A model generated the notes under the pieces. It saw nothing but the letters and a program-made list of their open reading frames with translations. It searched no databases and was not told the DNA's origin. From CAJYAN01 sp046484825 (GTDB lineage: Bacteria; Pseudomonadota; Gammaproteobacteria; UBA6429; Thiohalophilaceae), in contig JAWOIE010000217.1 in the NCBI GenBank assembly GCA_046484825.1, positions 1-8,302 of the forward strand: a DNA stretch of 8,302 nt. The letters run 5' to 3'. A program made the position numbers and the translations under genes. How positions within the stretch are numbered: position 1 is the first letter of the stretch; each line of letters starts with the position of its first letter. This document shows, one piece after another, positions 1-5,877 of this stretch.

Positions 1-1
1 C

Positions 2-427
2 TTTGAGCAGGTGGACCTCGCCGGGGAATCGTGGCAAACAGGCCCGGTGGTGTTGGCCTGGGATGAAGCCGCACGGGCGGGGGAGCTGGATGGCCATAAT
101 CTGGTGATCCATGAGTTCGCACATAAGCTGGATATGTTAAACGGCGAGGCCAATGGCTTTCCACCGTTGCCGGCATCAATGAGCCCGCGCACCTGGACCG
201 AGGTCTTTAGTGCGGCCTTTGCAGATTTTCAGCAACGCTGTGCGCAGCACGCAGCGCAGCCGATTGACTGCTATGCCGCCACATCACCTGCGGAATTTTT
301 CGCAGTCCTGAGTGAGGTCTTTTTTGAACGACCGAAGTTATTGCAACACCACTACGCTGGAGTCTATGAGCAGTTGCGTCTGTATTACCGGCAGGACCCG
401 TTGGCACGGCTTGCTTCTGTGCAGTAA
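2..427 (+). CDS. mtfA: MtfA-family zinc metallopeptidase (M90), 3' part
   Basis: The reading frame is open from the left edge to the TAA at 425-427, so the 5' part of the gene lies outside the window. The 141 visible residues carry the gluzincin motif HEFAH (bases 110-124), followed by the family-typical KLDMLNGEANG. Further on is SPAEFFAVLSEVFFE, whose Glu (bases 293-295) fits the third zinc ligand. MtfA is a cytosolic zinc peptidase of about 265 residues. In E. coli it binds the repressor Mlc (DgsA) and so relieves repression of ptsG. The visible piece is a normal C-terminal half with no frameshift. A GTG at base 11 is only an internal codon, because similarity continues upstream of it. The Mlc link is known from enterics and may not hold in this organism. 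The gene is convergent with the acyltransferase gene that follows. Confidence 0.93.
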   Translation, partial: FEQVDLAGESWQTGPVVLAWDEAARAGELDGHNLVIHEFAHKLDMLNGEANGFPPLPASMSPRTWTEVFSAAFADFQQRCAQHAAQPIDCYAATSPAEFFAVLSEVFFERPKLLQHHYAGVYEQLRLYYRQDPLARLASVQ

Positions 428-445
428 GGCGGGAATGCCGTTACC

Positions 446-467
446 CTGGCGCCCTGTGCTGCGCCAG
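446..467. terminator. Hairpin between convergent genes
   Basis: CTGGCGC (446-452) pairs perfectly with GCGCCAG (461-467) across an 8-base loop, 19 bases after the mtfA stop. It lies in the 117-base gap between mtfA and the convergent acyltransferase gene, a place where a terminator is expected. Neither strand has a following T-run, so intrinsic termination is uncertain. Confidence 0.3.
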
Positions 468-544
468 CGGTGAAGCCGTGCGGTCACTCAGAACTACATT
501 GTGGTCAGGATTGCATTCGGTCCGAGAAATAAGAACGGTCGGGC

Positions 545-1612
545 TTAGCCAGTCTTTTTGTCCTGGCGCAGAACGTACTGTGCTGACAGCGCCCTGTAGC
601 GTCCGGCGGCAATCAGTAGGGCACCGACCAGGAGGAGATTGAATCCGACAAATAGCCACCAGTGGTTAATGCGCAGTTCGAAGCCTCGATGGGCAATGCC
701 GATAATGATGAGTAAATGCACCACGTACAAAACAAAGGCTGATTGTCCCAGGACGATTAACCCGTCAAGGTAGCGGTAGCGGTTTTCGAAACAGCGATAC
801 ACGGCGGCGAAGCAAAGCAGGAGCATACCGATTATCCAGAACATAGTCGTACTGCTCGGCAGCCAATGGCCGTTGATTAAATAGTCGCGGCCAATATTGA
901 AGTTAATGAGATTTCCCTGTGCGACGTTGATGGCAAAGTAAATCGCCACGCACACCCAGCCGGTTATGCTTGTGCGGCCGATATACGGGCGTACCCCGGT
1001 CGGCTGCTGTTCCGCCTCGATCCATTTATATCCCATGACCAGGCCAACGAGCACCAGGCTGGTCCATGGCCAGGGTGGAAATCCATTGAAAAAGAGTTGT
1101 GCCATCAGAGGGTGGCGCTCGTTCCAGTCCGGCAAACCGGGTTGCACCGTGACAAACACGAGGTAGAGCAGCAGGGCGGCGAATACCAGGGCATCACTGA
1201 AGAGCGGCCGTCGCAGCCAGGGCAGTAGCGGTGTAAACAGAATAATACTAATACCGATGGTCTGGAGAATGCCGCCGGCGTAGAAGGGCTCGTGCCCGCG
1301 CAATATGATATTCAGGCCATACCCCGTCAGCAGTAACCACAGCCCGCGTTTCATGTAGCGCCAATAGTGCGATAAGCTGAACTTCGCGGGTGCTGAGTCT
1401 GTTCGGTAGTATGAGAGCGAGAGTGAAAATCCCACCAGGAATAAAAATAGCGGCGCGGACAGGCTGACCGTGAGATAGACAAGATAGTGGCGGCCAGGGT
1501 CGAGGCTGGCATCGAGCAAGTATAAGGCAGTGTGATTGGCGACCATCAGGAGCAGGGCGACGCCGCGCAGGGCATCGATGAAGGGGATACGGTAAGGAGT
1601 TATGTAGGACAT
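545..1612 (-). CDS. HGSNAT/DUF1624-type polytopic membrane acyltransferase
   Basis: This 355-residue protein is strongly hydrophobic, with roughly ten predicted membrane segments. The N-terminus carries the signature of the heparan-alpha-glucosaminide N-acetyltransferase catalytic family (PF07786, DUF1624): RIPFIDALRGVALLLMVANH at residues 8-27, then SAPLFLFLVGFSLSLSYYR. Family members are thought to move acetyl groups from cytosolic acetyl-CoA across the inner membrane onto sugars, and the His in the first segment (NH) fits the conserved position. The acceptor cannot be told from sequence. An exopolysaccharide or cell-wall sugar is a reasonable guess. The ATG at 1612 is the only Met before the family signature, but no clear Shine-Dalgarno sequence precedes it. 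The gene lies downstream of the PEP-CTERM gene on the same strand, with a hairpin between them. A general acyltransferase-3 relative is the alternative, but the first-helix motif favours DUF1624. Confidence 0.88.
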   Translation of the reverse strand: MSYITPYRIPFIDALRGVALLLMVANHTALYLLDASLDPGRHYLVYLTVSLSAPLFLFLVGFSLSLSYYRTDSAPAKFSLSHYWRYMKRGLWLLLTGYGLNIILRGHEPFYAGGILQTIGISIILFTPLLPWLRRPLFSDALVFAALLLYLVFVTVQPGLPDWNERHPLMAQLFFNGFPPWPWTSLVLVGLVMGYKWIEAEQQPTGVRPYIGRTSITGWVCVAIYFAINVAQGNLINFNIGRDYLINGHWLPSSTTMFWIIGMLLLCFAAVYRCFENRYRYLDGLIVLGQSAFVLYVVHLLIIIGIAHRGFELRINHWWLFVGFNLLLVGALLIAAGRYRALSAQYVLRQDKKTG

Positions 1613-1676
1613 GATCGCCGCAGCTGTGCTGACATTAGTACAAGGCTAAATCCAGCCTGGGCGAGCGTGGAGATAA

Positions 1677-1711
1677 TGACGTCAGGCCGCCACTATGGCC
1701 GCCCGACGTCA
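1677..1711 (-). terminator. Probable terminator after the PEP-CTERM gene
   Basis: TGACGTC (1677-1683) pairs with GACGTCA (1705-1711). GGC (1685-1687) pairs with GCC (1701-1703), and a third 3-bp block closes a 5-base loop, with two single mismatches. The stem starts 9 bases past the stop codon at 1721. On the minus strand it is followed by ATTATCT, only a weak T-tract, so termination may be partial and could let some transcript reach the acyltransferase gene. Confidence 0.5.
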
Positions 1712-1720
1712 CGCCCCGAG

Positions 1721-1939
1721 TTACTTGTTTTTTCTGTTGCGATAGGCAACCAGTCCAAGACCAATGGCACCGGCTAATATCAGTCCAAAGGTGGAAGGTT
1801 CGGATACCTGTACGGGAGAACCATTATCAATCACGAGTACCTGGACCTCTTCCTCGGCAAACGCCTGACCGCTATAGATTCCCATACACAACCCCAGAGC
1901 CAACAGTGCTTTCAGTATGTTTTTCTTGTTAATGATCAT
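1721..1939 (-). CDS. Very short PEP-CTERM sorting-domain protein
   Basis: This is a 72-residue protein. Residues 1-28 are a Sec signal peptide: NKK, a hydrophobic core, then AFA before EE. Residues 46-72 form a PEP-CTERM tripartite anchor: SEPSTFG, a hydrophobic helix LILAGAIGLGLVAY, and the basic tail RNRKNK. PEP-CTERM proteins are exported, recognised by an exosortase in the inner membrane, cleaved near the motif, and often linked to extracellular polysaccharide. The motif reads S-E-P rather than P-E-P, a common variant. Only about 17 residues (EEEVQVLVIDNGSPVQV) lie between the signal peptide and the anchor, so there is no room for a folded domain. The start at 1939 is well supported by AGGAGGAGGA (1946-1955) six bases upstream. 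No exosortase gene is in the window; PEP-CTERM genes are usually scattered through a genome away from it. Confidence 0.85.
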   Translation of the reverse strand: MIINKKNILKALLALGLCMGIYSGQAFAEEEVQVLVIDNGSPVQVSEPSTFGLILAGAIGLGLVAYRNRKNK

Positions 1940-1966
1940 GATATTTCCTCCTCCTGTTCTGCTGGC

Positions 1967-1995
1967 ATACTACGCTCATGTTCCCGCACTGTCTA
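1967..1995 (-). promoter_or_regulatory. Sigma70-type promoter of the PEP-CTERM gene
   Basis: On the minus strand, TAGACA (1995-1990, five of six matches to the -35 consensus) is followed after exactly 17 bases by TAGTAT (1972-1967, four of six matches to the -10). Transcription would start near 1960, giving a leader of about 20 bases that contains the strong ribosome binding site. Confidence 0.5.
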
Positions 1996-2002
1996 GATAG
2001 TG
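1987..2002. promoter_or_regulatory. Dyad overlapping the -35 box, candidate operator
   Basis: CACTGTCTAGATAGTG is a 16-base inverted repeat that is perfect except for one symmetric position (G opposite T). It overlaps the proposed -35 box of the PEP-CTERM promoter. A dimeric regulator bound here would block RNA polymerase or contact it directly. The regulator is unknown. Confidence 0.4.
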
Positions 2003-2023
2003 ACCAGCGAGCCCGGTGTGTCG

Positions 2024-2046
2024 CCAGGGGTAAAGTCACCCCCTGG
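2024..2046. repeat. Inverted repeat upstream of the PEP-CTERM promoter
   Basis: CCAGGGG (2024-2030) and CCCCTGG (2040-2046) are perfect arms around a 9-base spacer. The element lies upstream of the PEP-CTERM promoter, so it is not in that transcript. It could be a second protein-binding site or a remnant terminator. On the plus strand it is followed by GTTTA, but no plus-strand gene ends here. Confidence 0.35.
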
Positions 2047-2314
2047 GTTTATGCTAAGTGATTAAATTACCTGGGCTATTTTTTCTGTGCTGCGCCAGAT
2101 AGCAAGGCAAAACACTGGGTTAGGGCAGTCTTCTGCCAGAGGTTGGCATCCGTAGCGTCGATGTCAGGAGAGGGGCCAGTAAGGCAGGCATAAAACAGAC
2201 TGAGATCTGGCTGGCCACAAAATACGTGCAGGCGGGGTCTTCGGCATCAGCGTCCTGGCCTGGGTCGTGTCGTTGAGATTTTCGACCACGGGCCGGTCCG
2301 TCGCTGCTGTACAG
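2047..2314. other. Gene-free stretch, nothing recognised
   Basis: Together with the promoter region to its left, this is the gap of about 375 bases between the PEP-CTERM start and the terminator of the Spy/CpxP-like gene. No reading frame has a ribosome binding site or protein-like composition. The only structure seen is a small GGCAG/CTGCC hairpin at 2124-2137. No riboswitch or RNA gene was recognised. Confidence 0.5.
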
Positions 2315-2344
2315 AAAAAAAGGCCGGTATCGACCGGCCTTTTT
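2315..2344 (-). terminator. Intrinsic terminator of the Spy/CpxP-like gene
   Basis: GGCCGGT (2322-2328) pairs with ACCGGCC (2333-2339) around the loop ATCG. The stem is flanked by seven A (2315-2321) and five T (2340-2344). On the minus strand this is a stable GC-rich stem with a tetraloop and a seven-T tail, 12 bases past the stop codon at 2357. The A/T flanks would let it work in both directions, but no plus-strand gene ends nearby. Confidence 0.88.
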
Positions 2345-2356
2345 CACTGCGACTGT

Positions 2357-2797
2357 TTAATGATGGCCGTAGTGCTGCTTACGGCGCTCGGCCTTACTGA
2401 GAATCTTTCTGTCAAAGCTGCTGCGCTGTTCGGCGGTTAACAATTTACGGACCTCAATCTTGTGACGTGCCATGAGGCGCATTTTTTCCGCCTTGAGCCT
2501 GGCGAGTTCATCGATCTTTTTATCAATATCGCCGAGTTTCGGGTTGTCGGCGGTCATGAGCAGGGCCAGGTCAACCTTGGCCTGGTGCATTTTGGCCTTG
2601 AGCGGGGCCGTCTGCTTTTTATATTCAGTATGAAGTGGGTCAATTTTTACGGACTGTTCTTCAGTCAGGCTGGAGCGCCAGCACGCGCCGCCATGCGACT
2701 GGTGCCTGTCCTGCTCGCTGGCGAGGCTGACGGTACTCATGCCCAGGCCGCCGACGGCCAGGGCGGTAATGATTACTGCGGTATTGAGATATTTCAT
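2357..2797 (-). CDS. Spy/CpxP-family (LTXXQ) periplasmic protein
   Basis: This protein has 146 residues. Residues 1-26 are a signal peptide (MKYLNTAVIITALAVGG, ending SLA before SEQ). The mature part is helical and highly charged, and has the paired motifs LTEEQ (44-48) and LTAEQ (120-124) that define the LTXXQ/CpxP-Spy superfamily, which also includes metal-sensing CnrR/ZraP-type proteins. Such proteins act in the periplasm as ATP-independent chaperones, envelope-stress dampers or metal sensors. His residues cluster at both ends of the mature protein (HQSHGG and HYGHH), which hints at metal contact. The frame stays open upstream to 2914, but I chose the ATG at 2797. It begins the signal peptide and has AAGGAG (2808-2813) ten bases upstream, while the extra 39 residues look like translated promoter. 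The gene appears monocistronic, with its own terminator. Confidence 0.87.
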   Translation of the reverse strand: MKYLNTAVIITALAVGGLGMSTVSLASEQDRHQSHGGACWRSSLTEEQSVKIDPLHTEYKKQTAPLKAKMHQAKVDLALLMTADNPKLGDIDKKIDELARLKAEKMRLMARHKIEVRKLLTAEQRSSFDRKILSKAERRKQHYGHH

Positions 2798-2827
2798 TGG
2801 GGGGGAGCTCCTTGAGTTAATAAACCC

Positions 2828-2857
2828 TTCGACTGACTCAGTCGAGGTTGGGTTCCC
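2828..2857 (-). promoter_or_regulatory. Possible ECF (sigmaE-like) promoter
   Basis: On the minus strand, GGGAACCC (2857-2850) carries the GGAAC core typical of ECF -35 elements. After GAACCC and 17 bases comes TCGAA (2832-2828), a plausible -10. The start would fall near 2821, giving a leader of about 24 bases with the AAGGAG site. ECF control is usual for envelope-stress genes of the Spy/CpxP kind, so gene type and motif agree. The -10 match is only moderate. Confidence 0.33.
2829..2845. promoter_or_regulatory. Perfect 17-base palindrome, candidate operator
   Basis: TCGACTGACTCAGTCGA is two perfect 8-base arms around one central base. It covers the spacer end and -10 region of the proposed promoter, 32-48 bases before the ATG at 2797. 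This is the position of a repressor operator. Alternatively it forms a leader hairpin. Confidence 0.45.
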
Positions 2858-2913
2858 GTTGACAGGAAAATTTATCATGCCAGCGCCCGCGCCCGGATAG
2901 CGGCGCGGTGCCA

Positions 2914-2935
2914 TGGCGGTTTGTTTCCCCCGCCA
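2914..2935 (-). terminator. Weak hairpin downstream of the decarboxylase gene
   Basis: TGGCGG (2914-2919) pairs with CCGCCA (2930-2935) across a 10-base loop, 57 bases past the decarboxylase stop. There is no T-run on the minus strand. It is the best stem found in the gap, but it is weak evidence for termination. Confidence 0.18.
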
Positions 2936-2991
2936 ACACCCCTGCTCGCAGGCAAGGATGCGTCATGGTCGCTGTCGTTCGGTGGTCATGA

Positions 2992-4164
2992 CTAGATCAG
3001 GTATTGCCGGAGCGGAGGAAAGCCGTTGAATTCAATGGCGCTATAGGTGGTGGTATAGGCGCCGGTGGAGAACCAGTAGAGGCGATCCCCGATATTGAGA
3101 TCCAGTGGCAGCTCGACCTTGTGGTCTTCATACATGATGTCCGCACTGTCGCAGGTGGGGCCGGCGATGACGGCCTCTTCCACGTCGCCCTGTACTTCGG
3201 TATAGATCGGGTATTTGATCGCCTCGCCCAGGGTTTCAATCAGGCCGGAGAACTTGCCCACATCAGTATAAATCCAGCGGTGCAATGAGGTGTGGGACTT
3301 GCGTGAGATCAATACGACTTCACTGACCAGAATGCCGGCGTTGGAACAGAGCGAGCGTCCCGGCTCAAGAATAATCTCGGGCAGGTCATCGCCAAAGTCT
3401 TCCTTGAGGAAGTGTGTTATCTCGGCCGCATAGGTGGCGAGGTCGTTGGTGCGACTGATGTAGTTGGCCGGGAAGCCGCCGCCCATGTTGAGCATCTTGA
3501 GCTGAATGTCGTTTTCCTCACGCAGCCGATCAAAAATGGTTTTGACTTTGGCGATGGCCGCATCCCAGGCGCCGATGTCGCGTTGCTGTGAGCCGACATG
3601 AAAGGAGAGGCCATAGGCGTCCAGTCCCAGTTCCCGGGCGAGGACCAGCAGGTCCACGGCCATGTCGATCTGACAACCAAACTTGCGTGACAACGGCCAG
3701 TCGGCAGTGTGGCTGCCTTCGGTGAGGATACGAATATAGACCCTGGCGCCCGGTGCCAGCTCGGCGATGTTACGCAGGTCGGCCTCGGCATCGCTGGCAA
3801 ATAGGCGCACGCCCTTGTCATAAAAATAACGGATGTCTTTGCGTTTTTTAATGGTGTTGCCATAACTGCAACGTTCCGGCGCGATGCCCAGCGACAGCAC
3901 CTTGTCGAGTTCATAGGTGGAGGCGATATCAAAACAGGCGCCGCGGTCGCGTAGCAGGCTCAGGATTTCAAGCGCCGGGTTGGCCTTGACCGCATAGTAG
4001 ATGCTGGCATAGGGGAAGGAGGTCACCAGGTTATCGTAGTGTTGGTGAATGATGCTGGTGTCGACGACGACAAAGGGTGTTTCGTGCTGGTCGGCCAGGG
4101 TTTTAATCCGGTTAAAACTGTCAGTGCTGTAATATTCACTGATATCAATATTTTTTGTTTGCAT
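2992..4164 (-). CDS. Ornithine/lysine decarboxylase, group IV PLP fold III
   Basis: This cytosolic PLP enzyme decarboxylates ornithine to putrescine, the entry to polyamine synthesis; some relatives also take lysine. Numbered from the ATG at 4164 (390 residues): YAVKAN with the PLP Lys at 60, HVGSQ at 189-193, GGGFP at 228-232, EPGR at 267-270 (phosphate binding), GPTCDSAD with the catalytic-type Cys at 338, and YTTTYSAIEFNGF at the C-terminus. These fit the eukaryotic-type ornithine decarboxylases found in Pseudomonas and Vibrio, rather than the E. coli fold I enzyme. Arginine and diaminopimelate decarboxylases differ in length and in the GPTCDS region. An in-frame ATG at 4182 would add six residues, but it has no Shine-Dalgarno. 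GGAG lies 12 bases before 4164, so I prefer that start, with modest certainty. Pseudomonas homologues are called speC, a name shared with an unrelated fold, so I give no symbol. Confidence 0.93.
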   Translation of the reverse strand: MQTKNIDISEYYSTDSFNRIKTLADQHETPFVVVDTSIIHQHYDNLVTSFPYASIYYAVKANPALEILSLLRDRGACFDIASTYELDKVLSLGIAPERCSYGNTIKKRKDIRYFYDKGVRLFASDAEADLRNIAELAPGARVYIRILTEGSHTADWPLSRKFGCQIDMAVDLLVLARELGLDAYGLSFHVGSQQRDIGAWDAAIAKVKTIFDRLREENDIQLKMLNMGGGFPANYISRTNDLATYAAEITHFLKEDFGDDLPEIILEPGRSLCSNAGILVSEVVLISRKSHTSLHRWIYTDVGKFSGLIETLGEAIKYPIYTEVQGDVEEAVIAGPTCDSADIMYEDHKVELPLDLNIGDRLYWFSTGAYTTTYSAIEFNGFPPLRQYLI

Positions 4165-4218
4165 GAGGATATTTGTCTCCATTATGAAAAGTGACGCATT
4201 GCTCGGGTACAGGGCTTA

Positions 4219-4244
4219 ACCGGCCGGGCATATGCCCGACCGGT
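4219..4244. promoter_or_regulatory. 26-base inverted repeat upstream of the decarboxylase
   Basis: Two 13-base arms, ACCGGCCGGGCAT and ATGCCCGACCGGT, match with a single mismatch and no spacer. The element sits 55-80 bases before the chosen decarboxylase start. It could be an operator, or a long leader hairpin if transcription begins farther upstream. No T-run follows on either strand, so a simple terminator is unlikely. Confidence 0.45.
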
Positions 4245-4800
4245 GCTAGAGAATGATGGGTCTGGTGGGGTATTACAGGCGCAGCGCGGTCGTAATGACG
4301 TGCGGCGCCGTCAGCACCACGGCGCTAGCAGGCGCCCAGCGCAGGCCAGGACGGGAGTGGGCATGCTGCGTCCGGGTCGTCTTCGGGAGGATTGCCGGTG
4401 GGCAGTAAAGGCTGGGAAGCAAGGCTCGCCTCATGAATCGTTACGGAAAAATGACAGGGTGAAACGCCGGACAGCGCTACCCGACGGCGTGCGTATCATA
4501 GTCCCCAATACGGGAAATAAACAGGTAGCAGGAAAAATATTGTTGCTGCCAGGTCTCCGCCGGGTGGTCCGGTTGTACCGGTATTGCTGCCTGTGCCAGC
4601 CGCGCCCGGCGGTGTGAACAGCTTGGCCGGCCCGTCAGAATGACCGCCACGGATGGTCTGGGGACATGTCTCTCGGCAGATGCAGTAGACGTTATGAGGG
4701 TGCGGGCTTTGCGTGATCGTTCGAAAAAAGATGCTGTCCACGTAGAAGGTGATTATTGGACTTAGGTCAGCATAGAAGTTTTTACATGTAGTACACTTTG
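4245..4800. other. Long intergenic region without a convincing gene
   Basis: This stretch separates the decarboxylase and the lipoprotein gene, which are transcribed divergently, so it should hold both promoters. No -35/-10 pair of good quality was found for either gene. A hairpin is present at 4305-4325 (GCGCCGT pairing with ACGGCGC across 7 bases). Open frames on both strands have no ribosome binding site and unconvincing composition. No riboswitch, leader-peptide attenuator or tRNA was recognised. Confidence 0.5.
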
Positions 4801-4816
4801 CCTCCAAACATGGAGG
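4801..4816 (+). promoter_or_regulatory. Hairpin covering the lipoprotein ribosome binding site
   Basis: CCTCC (4801-4805) is complementary to the Shine-Dalgarno GGAGG (4812-4816), with loop AAACAT. The Shine-Dalgarno lies 8 bases before the ATG at 4825. If transcription starts before 4801, the leader could fold and lower translation. The stem is only five pairs. Confidence 0.4.
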
Positions 4817-4824
4817 TGTGCGTC

Positions 4825-5751
4825 ATGAAAAAACTAACTCGTCTTATCCCGCTCTTTGCGGCACTTATTGTAAGTGCTTGCGGTGGTGGCAGCAGCGGCA
4901 GTAGCAGCGGTGACGTTGCCGGTAGTGGTGTCCTTAGTGTTGGCCTGACCGATGCACCGGTGGTGAATGCTGAAAATGTGGTTATCTATTTTACACAAGT
5001 ACAGTTACATGGTGATGATGGTACGACCACGGAGATCCCGGTGTATGACCCGCTGACGGGATTGCCGGGACGTAGCATCGATCTGCTGCAGTTGCAGGGT
5101 GATAAGAGCATTGTCCTGTTTCGTGAGGAATTACCCGCAGGTAACTATAGCTGGCTGCGACTGGAGCTCGATCTTGAACCCCAACGGAGCTATATCCAGA
5201 TTAATGGACAGCAGCATGCCCTGCGTTGCACGAGTTGTCAGAACAGCGGCTATAAACTGAATCGTAGTTTCAAGGTCGAGACCGATGCCGTCATGGCCTA
5301 CACCGTTGATTTTGATCTGCGCAAATCCATTACCCTCTCTAACAACGGCTATCATTTGCGGCCAACCCTGCGTGTGGTACAAACGGCGGCTGCCGGTCAT
5401 CTCAGTGGCGTTGTCGATGGCACCCTGATTAGCCAGCTGGGGGGTGAGGCGGGCTGTGCCGTTTATGTCTATGAGGGTCATAATGTGGTCGCCAACGACA
5501 TCTATTTACCGGAAGCACAGGCGCTTCCAGCAGGGCATCACAATCCTGTCGCCAGCGCCGCCGTTGCCGCCAGCAGTCATGACTATACCGTTGGCTTTCT
5601 GGCCGCGGGTAACTACACCGTGGCCCTGACCTGTGATGCGGAACGGGATGATGTGGCCAGCCAGGATAGTGCGGTGGAATTTTACGGTGCGACCAATGTT
5701 ACGATTGCCGCAGGACAAATCACGATGCACGACTTTAACCCGCAACCCTAG
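4825..5751 (+). CDS. DUF4382-domain lipoprotein
   Basis: This is a 308-residue predicted lipoprotein. The signal peptide MKKLTRLIPLFAALIVSAC ends in a lipobox with Cys19. Gly20 at position +2 and the long Gly/Ser linker (20-29) suggest outer-membrane placement. Residues about 35-180 match the DUF4382 family: GVLSVGLTDAP at the start, valine-rich strands, an IDLLQL segment, and the LPAGNYSWLRLEL turn-strand pattern. The domain is presumed beta-sandwich and its function is unknown. A second beta-rich region (about 195-305) ends with AAGNYTVALTC and a strand resembling carboxypeptidase-regulatory folds. There are two cysteine pairs besides Cys19: CTSC near residue 135, and single Cys near 210 and 268. 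The ATG at 4825 is chosen because it starts the signal peptide and has GGAGG 8 bases upstream. An in-frame TTG at 4798 would only add a non-signal extension. The biological role is not known. Confidence 0.85.
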   Translation: MKKLTRLIPLFAALIVSACGGGSSGSSSGDVAGSGVLSVGLTDAPVVNAENVVIYFTQVQLHGDDGTTTEIPVYDPLTGLPGRSIDLLQLQGDKSIVLFREELPAGNYSWLRLELDLEPQRSYIQINGQQHALRCTSCQNSGYKLNRSFKVETDAVMAYTVDFDLRKSITLSNNGYHLRPTLRVVQTAAAGHLSGVVDGTLISQLGGEAGCAVYVYEGHNVVANDIYLPEAQALPAGHHNPVASAAVAASSHDYTVGFLAAGNYTVALTCDAERDDVASQDSAVEFYGATNVTIAAGQITMHDFNPQP

Positions 5752-5839
5752 TACACGGTATACAGTCGCCTGTTGTTCAGATACTTGAAGCGGCGAGTGT
5801 CTGGGCGGGTGGTGCCCCCGGATACGGATCACGCCGTAG

Positions 5840-5868
5840 CCGTCCTTCGCGATAGTCATGAAGGACGG
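5840..5868 (+). promoter_or_regulatory. Nine-pair hairpin before the methyltransferase start
   Basis: CCGTCCTTC (5840-5848) pairs perfectly with GAAGGACGG (5860-5868) across an 11-base loop. The 3' arm contains AAGGA (5861-5865), the only Shine-Dalgarno-like sequence before the ATG at 5878. The hairpin could limit translation, or it could end the lipoprotein transcript 89 bases after its stop. There is no T-run, so a translational role is as likely as termination. Confidence 0.4.
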
Positions 5869-5877
5869 GTGTCGTGT

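Noticed and set aside
454..467. A 14-base repeat, CTGTGCTGCGCCAG, present here and again at 2085-2098, both intergenic
   Set aside because: One pair of 14-base matches in 8.3 kb is within chance. The copies differ in context, and only the first forms a hairpin.
2120..2347. Minus-strand 75-codon frame starting MKKAGRYRPFF
   Set aside because: Its beginning lies in the terminator stem of the Spy/CpxP-like gene and the rest has no protein-like features.
4273..4434. Minus-strand 53-codon frame upstream of the decarboxylase, considered as a regulatory leader peptide
   Set aside because: There is no Shine-Dalgarno before its ATG, no run of ornithine-, arginine- or proline-linked regulatory codons that I recognise, and it has an Arg/Ala/Thr/Pro composition expected of random GC-rich DNA.
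4243..4617. Plus-strand 124-codon frame in the intergenic region
   Set aside because: It is rich in Arg, Gly and Gln with no domain, no ribosome binding site and no protein-like hydrophobic pattern.
4756..4784. TTGGAC as a -35 box for the lipoprotein gene
   Set aside because: The hexamer 17 bases downstream is a T-run with a poor match to a -10 box.
4783..4795. Overlapping short palindromes TACATGTA and TGTAGTACA before the lipoprotein gene
   Set aside because: They are short, and no promoter elements of adequate quality align with them.
4496..4807. Minus-strand 103-codon frame ending in a hydrophobic stretch (DLAATIFFLLPVYFPYWGL)
   Set aside because: It looks a little like a C-terminal sorting anchor, but it has a TTG start, no ribosome binding site, no signal peptide and no basic tail. 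It also lies over the lipoprotein leader.
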